DNA of 52,165 nt from Deltaproteobacteria bacterium (GCA_019307065.1 JAFDKH010000008.1:1-52165), one strand, 5' to 3'. Counted from the stretch's first letter, positions 43,171 through 50,869 are shown. The notes: a model not told the origin generated them from the sequence alone. Numbers and translations are program-made.

Positions 43171-44564
43171 TCAACTACTCAGTCTACATCGTCGATGACG
43201 AGAAAACGATAAGAGAAGGCCTTACAATGGCCCTTCAGGCTAAATACAGTGTAAGTTCATTCCGAACAGCCGAATCCGGCCTCGAGGCTATAGGCAAACA
43301 ACAGCCCGATTTGATACTACTCGATATTGGACTGCCGGGAATGAGCGGCATTGATGCTCTTCGAGAAATCAAACAGAACTTTCCGGAAGTACTGGTAATC
43401 ATGATCACCGCCTATGAAGACATCAACACCGTCATATCCACCATGAAACTTGGGGCCTACGACTACGTCGTAAAACCAATCCAACCAGATAGTCTTGAAA
43501 TATCGATCCAAAACGCGCTTGACACTATCAAGCTCAAGAAAGAAGTGCAGGCCCTCCAAGATAAATTCCTCCAGGAGAACCTTCCCTGCTTTATCGGAGA
43601 AAGCAATGTCATACAAGACATGATCGAATTCATGGGAATGGTAGCAAAAAGTCCGGACACTCCGATCCTGATCCTGGGAGAAACCGGGACAGGCAAGGAG
43701 TTGATTGCCAGTGCGATACACTACCGAAGTCCGAACTACAAAGGCCCACTAATCACCGTAAACTGTCCGGCAATTCCTAAAAATCTCATTGAAAGCGAGC
43801 TTTTTGGTTATGAAAAAGGAGCTTTTACTGGGGCGAAAGCATCAGGTAAGCATGGGCTAATAGAAGAGGCAGCCAATGGCACGCTGTTCTTAGACGAGGT
43901 CGGCGACTTGAGCCTTGAGGCGCAGTCCAAGATGCTTCGTTTCTTAGAAGATAACGAGTTTTACAGGGTCGGAGGCATTAAGAAGGTAAAAGTTGAAACC
44001 AGGGTTGTTTCTGCAACCAACCGAAACCTGGACGACATGATTGCGAATGATCTCTTCAGAAAAGATCTATACTACCGATTGGGAGTCATCAAGATTGAGA
44101 TTCCTTCGCTCAACGAGCGGCGCAACGACATATTACCTTTGACAAAACACTTTGTTGAATTCTTTGCTGATAAGTTCGCGAAAGAAGTCACTGGCATCGA
44201 ACAACAGGCGGAATCCGCTTTGCTGGAACACAAATGGGAGGGTAACGTTCGTGAGCTAAAGAACATAGTCGAACGGGCAGTCCTGACTAGCAAGGGATCG
44301 AAACTAAACTTATATGATTTTGGCTTTGACGATCATGGAGACAAGCCTAAACAGCTCGACTCAGTTCATGGAGGCACTTTCCTGTCTCCTCTGTCGGAAG
44401 ATGGTATAGATCTTTCAGAAATGCAAGAATCTGTAGAGAAGTATTACATCTCTGAAGCCCTTAAGATATCCGGCGGAAACGAAAGTAAGGCAGCAAAGCT
44501 CCTCAATATCAATCACCACACCTTTCGTTACCGTAGGAGAAAACTCGGTATCGAGCCCCACTAG
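43167..44564 (+). CDS. NtrC-family sigma-54 activator (response regulator), 465 aa
   Basis: Receiver domain 1-120 with Asp10/Asp11, phosphoacceptor Asp53 (ILLDIGLPG) and Lys in VVKP. AAA+ domain about 140-375: GETGTGKE (Walker A), the sigma-54 contact loop GAFTGA intact, LFLDEVGDLS (Walker B), and R fingers in FRKDLYYRLGVI. A Fis-type helix-turn-helix ends the protein (ESKAAKLLNINHHTFRYRRRKL). A fully equipped activator of RpoN promoters, encoded amid six such promoters, is the obvious regulator of the island. It probably also drives its own operon through the promoter at 41466. Confidence 0.93.
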   Translation: MINYSVYIVDDEKTIREGLTMALQAKYSVSSFRTAESGLEAIGKQQPDLILLDIGLPGMSGIDALREIKQNFPEVLVIMITAYEDINTVISTMKLGAYDYVVKPIQPDSLEISIQNALDTIKLKKEVQALQDKFLQENLPCFIGESNVIQDMIEFMGMVAKSPDTPILILGETGTGKELIASAIHYRSPNYKGPLITVNCPAIPKNLIESELFGYEKGAFTGAKASGKHGLIEEAANGTLFLDEVGDLSLEAQSKMLRFLEDNEFYRVGGIKKVKVETRVVSATNRNLDDMIANDLFRKDLYYRLGVIKIEIPSLNERRNDILPLTKHFVEFFADKFAKEVTGIEQQAESALLEHKWEGNVRELKNIVERAVLTSKGSKLNLYDFGFDDHGDKPKQLDSVHGGTFLSPLSEDGIDLSEMQESVEKYYISEALKISGGNESKAAKLLNINHHTFRYRRRKLGIEPH

Positions 44565-44601
44565 TTTTAGAAAATCTTCAACATTTTTCCTGTTTAGTTG
44601 T

Positions 44602-44648
44602 CTAGGTTCTAAATTTATCAAAAAACACAGTCTAAAGTTCTCAAGATT
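44602..44648. promoter_or_regulatory. candidate enhancer site C
   Basis: TTCTAAA (44608-44614) and AAAGTTCTCAA (44634-44644), the latter an exact 11-base match to site A, lie about 85-125 bp upstream of the promoter at 44730. A reverse-strand TTCTAAAA occurs a little upstream, just after the activator stop. Confidence 0.45.
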
Positions 44649-44729
44649 CACCTTCAAAAAGATCTATTCGCACAACACTCCAACCACCTAACTATTTGTA
44701 CTTTCGCGCATTCCAACAAGAACGCTCCA

Positions 44730-44745
44730 TGGCACGATTGGTGCT
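44730..44745 (+). promoter_or_regulatory. sigma-54 promoter of the single-receiver gene
   Basis: TGGCACGATTGGTGCT: a perfect -24 block and correctly spaced TGCT. The start is near 44757. AGGAG precedes ATG 44792. Confidence 0.75.
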
Positions 44746-44791
44746 ATGAAAATAAGGAGTGTCAACATTTCAAATTCAGGAGCGATAGCAG

Positions 44792-45238
44792 ATGGACATA
44801 TACAGCAAGTTAAAATCAATGACAATTCTGCTTGTTGACGATAATGAGGTGATTCGAGGTTCGATGCAATTCCATTTTGACAGCCACGGATGCCGCCTAA
44901 AGACTGTTGAAACCGGTGAAGAAGCACTGAAGGCAATTAGGCAAGAGAAATACGACATTGTCATTGTGGACTATAGGTTGCCAGGTATTGATGGTTTGAA
45001 GTTTCTAGAGCTAGTCCAGAAGTCACATCCCAAAACTCTGAAGGTACTCATTACAGCCTATGGCAGTAAAAAGGTCTTCGCCAAAGCCGCAAAGCTGGGG
45101 GTCCATGAATTCATAGAAAAACCGCTGACCGTAAATAGTCTTGAAGAGTCACTAAGGCGGTTGGTGAATAACAAAGAATATCTCAGTACCCAGGCAAATA
45201 ACTACAGTGGGTTGGAACAAGGGTCACGCTGCTTGTGA
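44792..45238 (+). CDS. single-domain response regulator, 148 aa
   Basis: CheY-like receiver: ILLVDDNEVIR with Asp16/Asp17, phosphoacceptor Asp60 in IVIVDYRLPGIDG, Thr in VLITAYG and Lys in FIEKPL. A 25-residue tail has no DNA-binding or enzymatic domain. Such stand-alone receivers act as phosphate sinks, relay modules or partners for kinases. Its own sigma-54 promoter makes it a target of the adjacent activator, so a feedback element on the island kinase is plausible. AGGAG lies 9 nt before the ATG. The 3' end overlaps the convergent UspA gene by 15 nt. Confidence 0.85.
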   Translation: MDIYSKLKSMTILLVDDNEVIRGSMQFHFDSHGCRLKTVETGEEALKAIRQEKYDIVIVDYRLPGIDGLKFLELVQKSHPKTLKVLITAYGSKKVFAKAAKLGVHEFIEKPLTVNSLEESLRRLVNNKEYLSTQANNYSGLEQGSRCL

Positions 45239-45700
45239 CTTGTTCTTGTTTTTTTTTGAATCCCTGATTGTTACTACAGGACAGCCTGCGTGGCGGACGA
45301 CTTTCTCGGCGACAGAACCGAAGACCAGGTGCCGCCATCCGGTGTGGCCGTGGGTTGCAATGACAATCATGTCAACAGGCTCAGCGGCGGCAAATTTTTC
45401 GATCTCATCGGCGGGAACGCCCGTGGCTGTAACGATTCGAGTAGGTACAGCGGTTGATATCTTCTTTTCAGCCAGTTTCTCGAGAGAATTTCTTGCCGCT
45501 GCATCTGCCTTGCTAAGAATAGCTTCAAGATCTACACCGAATACGCCGCCATACGGTGGGAGTTTTGGTATAGGATCAAGGACATGGAACAAGATCAGCT
45601 CAGCCGAAAATTGTCTCGCCAATTCATTGGCCGCTTTGATGGCTTCGTGTGATGGTTTGCTGAAATCAGTAGGGCATAGAATACATCGTATTGGGAACAT
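45224..45700 (-). CDS. universal stress protein (UspA family), 158 aa
   Basis: Alpha/beta fold with CILCPTDFSKPSHEA at the start and the ATP-binding signature G-x2-G-x9-G-S in GHTGWRHLVFGSVAEKVVRHAGCPVV near the end, so it is an ATP-binding UspA of the UspFG/MJ0577 type. A short Lys/Asn tail follows. AAGGAGG lies 6 nt before the ATG. A sigma-54 promoter 59 nt upstream (45759-45774) ties its expression to the island activator. UspA proteins protect cells during growth arrest or redox and energy stress, which fits a stress-response role for the regulon. Confidence 0.88.
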   Translation of the reverse strand: MFPIRCILCPTDFSKPSHEAIKAANELARQFSAELILFHVLDPIPKLPPYGGVFGVDLEAILSKADAAARNSLEKLAEKKISTAVPTRIVTATGVPADEIEKFAAAEPVDMIVIATHGHTGWRHLVFGSVAEKVVRHAGCPVVTIRDSKKNKNKSQAA

Positions 45701-45758
45701 ACCGCCCCTCCTTCCTGGTAGTGGTAAAACACAAACTTTCCTTACGACTGATTACGAC

Positions 45759-45774
45759 AGCATGAAGTGTGCCA
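45759..45774 (-). promoter_or_regulatory. sigma-54 promoter of the uspA-like gene
   Basis: Minus strand TGGCACACTTCATGCT: TGGCAC and TGCT with correct spacing. The start is near 45747. Confidence 0.72.
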
Positions 45775-45884
45775 GCCCCGCCTATGAAGCAATATCTATA
45801 TTGTCACAATAATTTCAGAGATTTTCGTCCTGGGGCGTAAGGTAGTTTACTCATCAGCTTCAATGATTTTGAATGTGTTCGAAC

Positions 45885-45950
45885 AATTCATTTCGGAATT
45901 TCGAAAAATTTCTAATCTCAAAGCGCCTGGGTTTTGAAATTCTAAAACAA
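45885..45950. promoter_or_regulatory. candidate enhancer site D, shared by two divergent sigma-54 promoters
   Basis: TTCGAAAAATTTCTAA (45900-45915) and TTCTAAAA (45940-45947) in AT-rich DNA. The distances are about 110-175 bp to the leftward promoter (45774) and 80-145 bp to the rightward one (46032). Confidence 0.45.
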
Positions 45951-46031
45951 AACATTTTGCGATTCTTCTTAAAACTGGTTATGCCTTGACATTCACTAGA
46001 CATCCCATGCCATCGACAACTCTGTCTTCTT

Positions 46032-46047
46032 CGGCACAAGTCTTGCG
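46032..46047 (+). promoter_or_regulatory. sigma-54 promoter of the 292-residue protein gene
   Basis: CGGCACAAGTCTTGCG: GGCAC and TTGC correctly spaced. The start would fall near 46058, only about 8 nt before ATG 46066, so the message would be almost leaderless. Confidence 0.6.
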
Positions 46048-46065
46048 TACTTATGATTTACGAAA

Positions 46066-46944
46066 ATGGCAAATCAAGCAAATAGGCTGAAAGAGATATT
46101 TAGACGTCGGAATGCTGCTGGCTGTTGCGATCCGATTGGCGCCCGATTTGAAAAAATATCGAACGAGTTAAGCCAAGAAGAGCTTTTTGGAAGTGTGTTC
46201 TGCACACAGGACGAGATTGCTCAGAGCCTTCACATTAGAGTCCCTAGCCAATTGCGTTTGCTTGGGAGGTACACTGCTGAAGGTGTAGATTATGCACTCG
46301 GTCGGTATGGAATCATCCAATTTCTTAGACGATTGGGTTACACTCACCCAAAAATAACGCTAGACAACAATGAAGTCGGCGACAGAATACGTATCTGCGG
46401 ACTAGCTAATAATGAGGAGTATCTGCTAATCGAGTGCGTACTCGAACATAAAAACCTCTTTGGTAGCAACATGCTCTACGTGCACTGGTTAACACTTCGC
46501 AATCCTCGTACCAGGTTTGTCTCTAAACGTCCTCAACTCCCCGGCCAGGAAGTCCCAGGCCTTGGGTTGGCTCGTGAATCGGTCGAGCTACTGATTCGTA
46601 TCGCAAAACGCCTTTATCTTGATGGTATTGCCTTCAGGCCATCTTGGTACCACACGGCCTATGCAGCAAGATACCACCTGCGCTTTGTCAACCCAATCCA
46701 CCAAGGACAATTCGAGGCCATGATGCGTGATCTTTCAAGCTTCCCCTTGTGGGAAGCCTCTGTAGCCATTTCAGATGGTCGTGTGTTTTTGAACAATGAA
46801 CCCTATTCGTGGGAAGCTGATCCCATGGCCTATTGGTTCTCTGACTCACAATATGAACAGGATGCGATAAAGGATGAGTACAACCGTGTCCATTTTGCTC
46901 TTTTTCCTCAGAGTGTAACTGGAAATCGCCAGTCTTCACAATGA
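46066..46944 (+). CDS. unrecognised protein, 292 aa
   Basis: Soluble, no signal peptide. The best-conserved-looking stretch runs from about residue 140: VHWLTLRNPR, then RPQLPGQEVPGLGLARESVELLIRIAKRLYLDGIAFRPSWYHTAYAARYHLRFVNPIHQGQFEAMMRDL, rich in invariant-type Pro, Gly, Trp and His. I have seen similar RPxLPGQxxPGLG blocks in uncharacterised proteins but cannot name the family. The ATG has no ribosome site and sits just after the sigma-54 start point. The last codons (VTGNRQSSQ) lie in a repeat derived from a GGDEF gene end, so the native C-terminus may have been replaced. Confidence 0.65.
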   Translation: MANQANRLKEIFRRRNAAGCCDPIGARFEKISNELSQEELFGSVFCTQDEIAQSLHIRVPSQLRLLGRYTAEGVDYALGRYGIIQFLRRLGYTHPKITLDNNEVGDRIRICGLANNEEYLLIECVLEHKNLFGSNMLYVHWLTLRNPRTRFVSKRPQLPGQEVPGLGLARESVELLIRIAKRLYLDGIAFRPSWYHTAYAARYHLRFVNPIHQGQFEAMMRDLSSFPLWEASVAISDGRVFLNNEPYSWEADPMAYWFSDSQYEQDAIKDEYNRVHFALFPQSVTGNRQSSQ

Positions 46945-46949
46945 GCTTC
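46907..46949. repeat. 43-bp repeat, copy 2 (remnant of a second GGDEF gene end)
   Basis: 84% identical to 38823-38865, same orientation. Read on the minus strand from about 46985, the codons give YDKAG, a stop and then KTGDFQ, echoing SDKAL and KTGNFQ of the intact gene. Confidence 0.6.
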
Positions 46950-46997
46950 TACGAGATGAGGCCCGCCTTGTCGTAGTACTCGGTTTTTGTTATACGG

Positions 46998-47069
46998 TGC
47001 CGCAGTTGGCGGATTCTGATGAGTGGTGAGTTTTAGCTCTCGCGCTCGAACAGCCCGGCCGCTCCCATT
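46998..47069. repeat. right 72-bp direct repeat bounding the island
   Basis: Contains a decayed copy of the TPR gene's 3' end (one base lost, two changed) followed by the intact thiolase 3' end. It pairs with 35803-35875. Confidence 0.9.
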
Positions 47070-48220
47070 CCGCCGCCGATGCACATCGCGACCACGCCCC
47101 AGCGCAGGTTCTGTCGATCCATTTCATAGAGCAATTTTGTGGTCAAAAATGCGCCGGTGCAGCCCAATGGGTGGCCTAACGCAATCGCGCCGCCGTTGAC
47201 ATTGACCTTGTCCATGTCCAGTTTGAGAACATCTTCACAGCAATAAAGAGCCTGGGAGGCAAAAGCTTCGTTTATTTCCCACAGTTCGATGTCGTCAGTT
47301 TTCATTCCGGCCTTTTCCATCAACTTGGGAATGGCATAAGCCGGACCGACACCCATGATCTCGGGCGGGGTGCCGGCTACCTGATAGCGCCGGTAAACGG
47401 CCAGTGGTTTTAGTCCCAACTCCTTGGCTTTTTCACGGCTCATGACCACAACCGCGGCCGCTCCATCGTTCATCTGAGATGAATTGCCGGCCGTCACACT
47501 GCCTTTAGGATCGAATACGGTTCTCAACTTGGCCAGCACTTCGACCGTCGTGCCTGGCCGGGGGCCTTCATCGGTGTCGACCGTGACTGTTGTGGCGATT
47601 GGTCTGCCCTCCGGATCGGCGCTGAATGTCTCTGTTTCAATCGGGAGTATCTGAGATTTGAAGCGGCCTTCCTTGATAGCATTCAGTGCTCGCTCGTTAG
47701 ACCGAACCGCGAAGATGTCCTGGCGCTCGCGCGAGATGTTGAATCTATTGGCCACGTTTTCGGCGGTTAGACCCATGGGAGTATAGCCCTCGACCCAGTC
47801 ATTGATTAATGGCAGGTAGGCCACCGGCTTGTTGCCGCCCATCGGGACTAAGGTCATGGATTCGATTCCGCCGGCCACGATTACATCGGCTTCATCGAGC
47901 ATGACTCGTTCTGCGGCTTGAGAGATGGCCTGCAGACCTGATGCACAAAAGCGGTTGACCGTTTGGGCCGCAACACCAAAAGGTAATTTGGCCGCCATAC
48001 CCACCAGACGAGCCAGATTCATGCCAAGTTCGCCTTCCGGCATGGCACAACCGATGATTAAATCGTCGATATCTTCATCTTTCAATCCCTTGGCGCGCTT
48101 GACTGCTTCACGAACTACCAAGGAACCATAATGGACAGGATGAGTCTCTCTGAAATTCCCGCGTTTATAGCGGGTGATCGGCGACCGGACTGCACTGACG
48201 ATGACGGCTTCTTTGGTCAT
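47033..48220 (-). CDS. fadA: acetyl-CoA C-acyltransferase (thiolase), 395 aa
   Basis: Last step of fatty-acid beta-oxidation: cleaves 3-ketoacyl-CoA with CoA to acetyl-CoA and a shortened acyl-CoA. The nucleophile Cys is in NRFCASGLQA, the His in GGAIALGHPLGCTG and the second Cys in CIGGGMGAA. Length is typical. It follows the FadN-type gene by 28 nt on the same strand, so the two form the usual fadN-fadA pair. GGAGAATC precedes the ATG. Its stop codon overlaps the right island repeat; before the island arrived it met the TPR gene's stop head-on within a few bases. Confidence 0.93.
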   Translation of the reverse strand: MTKEAVIVSAVRSPITRYKRGNFRETHPVHYGSLVVREAVKRAKGLKDEDIDDLIIGCAMPEGELGMNLARLVGMAAKLPFGVAAQTVNRFCASGLQAISQAAERVMLDEADVIVAGGIESMTLVPMGGNKPVAYLPLINDWVEGYTPMGLTAENVANRFNISRERQDIFAVRSNERALNAIKEGRFKSQILPIETETFSADPEGRPIATTVTVDTDEGPRPGTTVEVLAKLRTVFDPKGSVTAGNSSQMNDGAAAVVVMSREKAKELGLKPLAVYRRYQVAGTPPEIMGVGPAYAIPKLMEKAGMKTDDIELWEINEAFASQALYCCEDVLKLDMDKVNVNGGAIALGHPLGCTGAFLTTKLLYEMDRQNLRWGVVAMCIGGGMGAAGLFERES

Positions 48221-48248
48221 GTCGATTCTCCTTAACGTAAGACCGCCG

Positions 48249-50666
48249 CTAGTTGCGCAGCGGTTTACCTTTCATCAGGAAGTGGGAGATGCGCTCTTGA
48301 GATTTTTCGGTTCCCAGCAAGAACAAGAAGGCTTCCCGTTCGAGATCCAGCAAGTACTGTTCGCTGACCGCAACGTTCTGGCTGGTTCTGCCTCCGCACA
48401 GGACCCAAGACAGCTTCTCGGCCATTAGTTGCTCATGCTCGGTGATCTGGTGTTGTTTGCACATCGAGTCAATCACCATTTTCAAAGTTGCGTAACCGAA
48501 CTCGCCCGGCAGTTTGAGTTTGCGCGGTAACGGTTGTTGGTAGCCTTCCAAGGACATGGCCTGGACCATGCGCTTGGAAGTATCTAAGACGTGTTCTTTG
48601 TTGGTGACGATCTTGTCGGTCGGCCGTAAGAATTTCAGCCCTTTGGCCTCGTCGGCGCTCATCGATACTTTGGCCATCCCGATGGCCTCGAAGACACCTT
48701 GCAGATAGGGCAGGTAGTTGACGTTTTGGGCCGACTCGGGAATACCCTCCATGTAACGAATCAACAATTCTTTATTGCCGCCGCCGCCGGGAATCAAACC
48801 CACGCCCAACTCGACCTGGCCCATGAATAGATCGGCGTGGGCGCAGATGCGGTCGGCGCCCATGCTGATTTCCATGCCGCCACCCAGGGTCATGCCGAAA
48901 GGCGCTGCGACTACCGGTTTGGGTGAGTATTTCATGCGCTGGCAGGTGTCCTGGAAAGCCTTGACCGCAAATTCGACGTCGTCCCAGTTGCCGGCCTTGG
49001 CGTTCATCAACAGCAGCATTACATTGGCGCCCACGCAGAAGTTCTCGCCGTGGTTGCCAACGACCATGCCGACATACTTGTCGTCTTTCTCGAGCAGGTT
49101 CAGGCCTTCATGCATCATGCGGATAATGTCGTCATCGATCGCATTCATTTTCGCGTGGAACTCACAGCAGATGACCCCGTCGCCCATGTCGATCAGGGTG
49201 GCATTCGCGTTGCCGGTAATTTCCTGCTTGCGATCTTTGAGAGCCGGTAGCCAGATAGACTTGGGGTCTTCCGGATAGGGCTGATAGCTCTTGGTTTTGA
49301 GATCGAAGAAAAACTTATTGCCGTTTTCGCTCTTGTAGAAACCTTTACCACCCGCTTCAATAATGGCAGTTGCGATGGGCGGGAGCGTTTTACCGTCGGC
49401 TTTCATACGCTCGCAGGTTTCTGCGAAGCCGACTGCATCCCAGGCCTCGAAGGGGCCGGCGTCCCAGTTGTAACCCCATTTCATGGCGTTATCGATCTGG
49501 ATTATGTCCTCGGCGATTTCACCAACACGATTGCCGGAGTAGATCAGCGAATCTGACATGACCGCCCAGGCGAATTGACCGGCCCGATCGTCGGCCTTGA
49601 TGAGCTCCTGCAGGCGCTTGACCGGATCGTCGGTGTTCTTGGCTACGCCTACCGAATCGAAGCGGACTTTTGCTTTGGGCATATACTCGCCGGTCTTCCA
49701 GTCGAGCACCATGATCTCTTTCTTGCCATCCTCGCCCGTGACCTTTTTGTAGAATCCGCCCTTGGTCTTGTTGCCAAATTGTTTTTTCTCGATCATGGTT
49801 GCGATGAACTCGGGTGTCTTGAAGATATCCCGGGCTTCATCATCGACCAGGCTCTCTACGCAGTTCTCCATGATGTGCACAACGGTGTCGAGCCCGACCA
49901 GGTCGATAGTGCGGAAAGCGGCACTCTTGGGACGGCCCATCGGCTGGCCCACAATAGTGTCGACTTCCTGGATAGAGTAGTCTTTCTCCGTCATTTCTTT
50001 TATGGTCCGCATCATTCCGTATATGCCGATGCGGTTGCCGACGAAGTTGGGAGTGTCGTTTCCGAAAACGACGCCTTTGCCCATGACGTTGGTACCGAAG
50101 TCGGAAATGAATTTTGTGATTTCCGGATCGGTTTCCGGCCCGGTAACCACCTCGAGCAAGCGCATGTAACGCACTGGATTGAAAAAGTGGGTCACCAAAA
50201 ACTGCTTCTTGAAAGAGTCGGAACGTCCTTCAACCATATCCTTGATAGGTATGCCGGAGGTGTTGGAGGAAATAATCGCGTCTTTCTTCATGTGTTTTTC
50301 GACATTTGTGAAAACTTTGCGCTTGATATCCAGGTTTTCGATAACGACTTCGACTATCCAGTCGCACTCCGAGAGCAGCTCCATGTCGTCTTCGAAGTTG
50401 CCGCAGGTGATTAAGTCGGCGAAGCTGTTGTGGTAGAAGGCCGGAATTGGTTTACGGTTTTTTATAGCCGCTTTAACTGCCCCGAGTGCCAGCTTGTTTC
50501 TGAAGGCTTTTGTTTTGGTAATACCTTTTTTCTCTTCTTCATCGGTTGGCCTGGGCACAATGTCTAATAAATAGGTCTTGATCCCGCAGTTTGCCAGATG
50601 GGCGGCGATACCCATGCCCATAATTCCGGCACCCAGCACCGCTGCCTTCTCGATCTTTCGGCTCAT
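48249..50666 (-). CDS. fadN: 3-hydroxyacyl-CoA dehydrogenase / enoyl-CoA hydratase fusion (FadN type), 805 aa
   Basis: Two beta-oxidation activities in one protein, dehydrogenase first: the NAD loop VLGAGIMGMGIAAHLAN begins at about residue 9, HFFNPVRYMRLLEVV contains the catalytic His, and dehydrogenase C-terminal domains follow to about 450. The crotonase half (about 500-700) has CEFHAKMNAID, GANVMLLLMNAK and AAPFGMTLGGGMEISMGADRICAHADLFMGQVELGVGLIPGGGG, with both catalytic Glu residues (EIS, VELG) present. The order dehydrogenase-hydratase is that of FadN, opposite to FadB. AAGGAGG precedes the ATG. The operator candidate at 50723-50745 lies 57 nt upstream. Confidence 0.92.
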   Translation of the reverse strand: MSRKIEKAAVLGAGIMGMGIAAHLANCGIKTYLLDIVPRPTDEEEKKGITKTKAFRNKLALGAVKAAIKNRKPIPAFYHNSFADLITCGNFEDDMELLSECDWIVEVVIENLDIKRKVFTNVEKHMKKDAIISSNTSGIPIKDMVEGRSDSFKKQFLVTHFFNPVRYMRLLEVVTGPETDPEITKFISDFGTNVMGKGVVFGNDTPNFVGNRIGIYGMMRTIKEMTEKDYSIQEVDTIVGQPMGRPKSAAFRTIDLVGLDTVVHIMENCVESLVDDEARDIFKTPEFIATMIEKKQFGNKTKGGFYKKVTGEDGKKEIMVLDWKTGEYMPKAKVRFDSVGVAKNTDDPVKRLQELIKADDRAGQFAWAVMSDSLIYSGNRVGEIAEDIIQIDNAMKWGYNWDAGPFEAWDAVGFAETCERMKADGKTLPPIATAIIEAGGKGFYKSENGNKFFFDLKTKSYQPYPEDPKSIWLPALKDRKQEITGNANATLIDMGDGVICCEFHAKMNAIDDDIIRMMHEGLNLLEKDDKYVGMVVGNHGENFCVGANVMLLLMNAKAGNWDDVEFAVKAFQDTCQRMKYSPKPVVAAPFGMTLGGGMEISMGADRICAHADLFMGQVELGVGLIPGGGGNKELLIRYMEGIPESAQNVNYLPYLQGVFEAIGMAKVSMSADEAKGLKFLRPTDKIVTNKEHVLDTSKRMVQAMSLEGYQQPLPRKLKLPGEFGYATLKMVIDSMCKQHQITEHEQLMAEKLSWVLCGGRTSQNVAVSEQYLLDLEREAFLFLLGTEKSQERISHFLMKGKPLRN

Positions 50667-50722
50667 GAAATAACCTCCTTAAGAAGGGACACTTCGTAAA
50701 ATGACGCGCCAAGTCTAAGCAT

Positions 50723-50745
50723 GGGTTGACTGAAATGTCAATCCC
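50723..50745. promoter_or_regulatory. palindrome upstream of fadN, operator candidate
   Basis: TTGAC, 6 nt and GTCAA, within GGGTTGACTGAAATGTCAATCCC, is a near-perfect palindrome of the size used by TetR/GntR regulators that control fatty-acid degradation. It lies 57 nt upstream of the fadN ATG. Confidence 0.45.
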
Positions 50746-50762
50746 AAAACCAGGGCTCAAAA

Positions 50763-50801
50763 GTGTCCGAATTCCGGTCACAGTGCCTCGAAATCGGACA
50801 C
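50763..50801. promoter_or_regulatory. spaced inverted repeat between fadN and the export gene
   Basis: GTGTCCGA (50763-50770) and TCGGACAC (50794-50801) are exact complements 23 nt apart. They lie 53-91 bp upstream of the sigma-54 promoter at 50854, so they could be an activator site for it. Confidence 0.4.
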
Positions 50802-50853
50802 CCCAACGGGGACAGGGTAAGTATAGAATGTTGTATTTGTTGAGTTATATGAC

Positions 50854-50869
50854 TGGCACAGCATTTGCG
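50854..50869 (+). promoter_or_regulatory. sigma-54 promoter of the FlhB/SctU-family gene
   Basis: TGGCACAGCATTTGCG: TGGCAC and TTGC with exact spacing. The start is near 50880, 15 nt before the ATG at 50895. Sigma-54 control is common for middle flagellar genes. Confidence 0.72.

Larger units (their letters stand above)
35876..46997. mobile_element. 11.1-kb signalling island inserted between two convergent genes
   Basis: The segment between the two direct repeats interrupts what was a TPR-gene/thiolase-gene convergent junction. It carries eleven probable genes, nearly all regulatory, and six sigma-54 promoters. Its right-hand two thirds (38.8-46.9 kb) are visibly more AT-rich than the flanks and than its own left third, so it may be composite. 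No integrase, transposase or tRNA is visible, so the mechanism of insertion is unknown and self-mobility is not shown. Confidence 0.7.

Noticed and set aside
35876-46997. Island as an integrative element with its own recombinase, or inserted at a tRNA
   Set aside because: No integrase, transposase, relaxase or tRNA is visible; the site is a protein-gene junction.
35803-47069. The 73-bp repeats as a simple assembly duplication
   Set aside because: The copies differ by one indel and two substitutions, and each keeps one intact gene end; a chimera remains possible only if reads say so.
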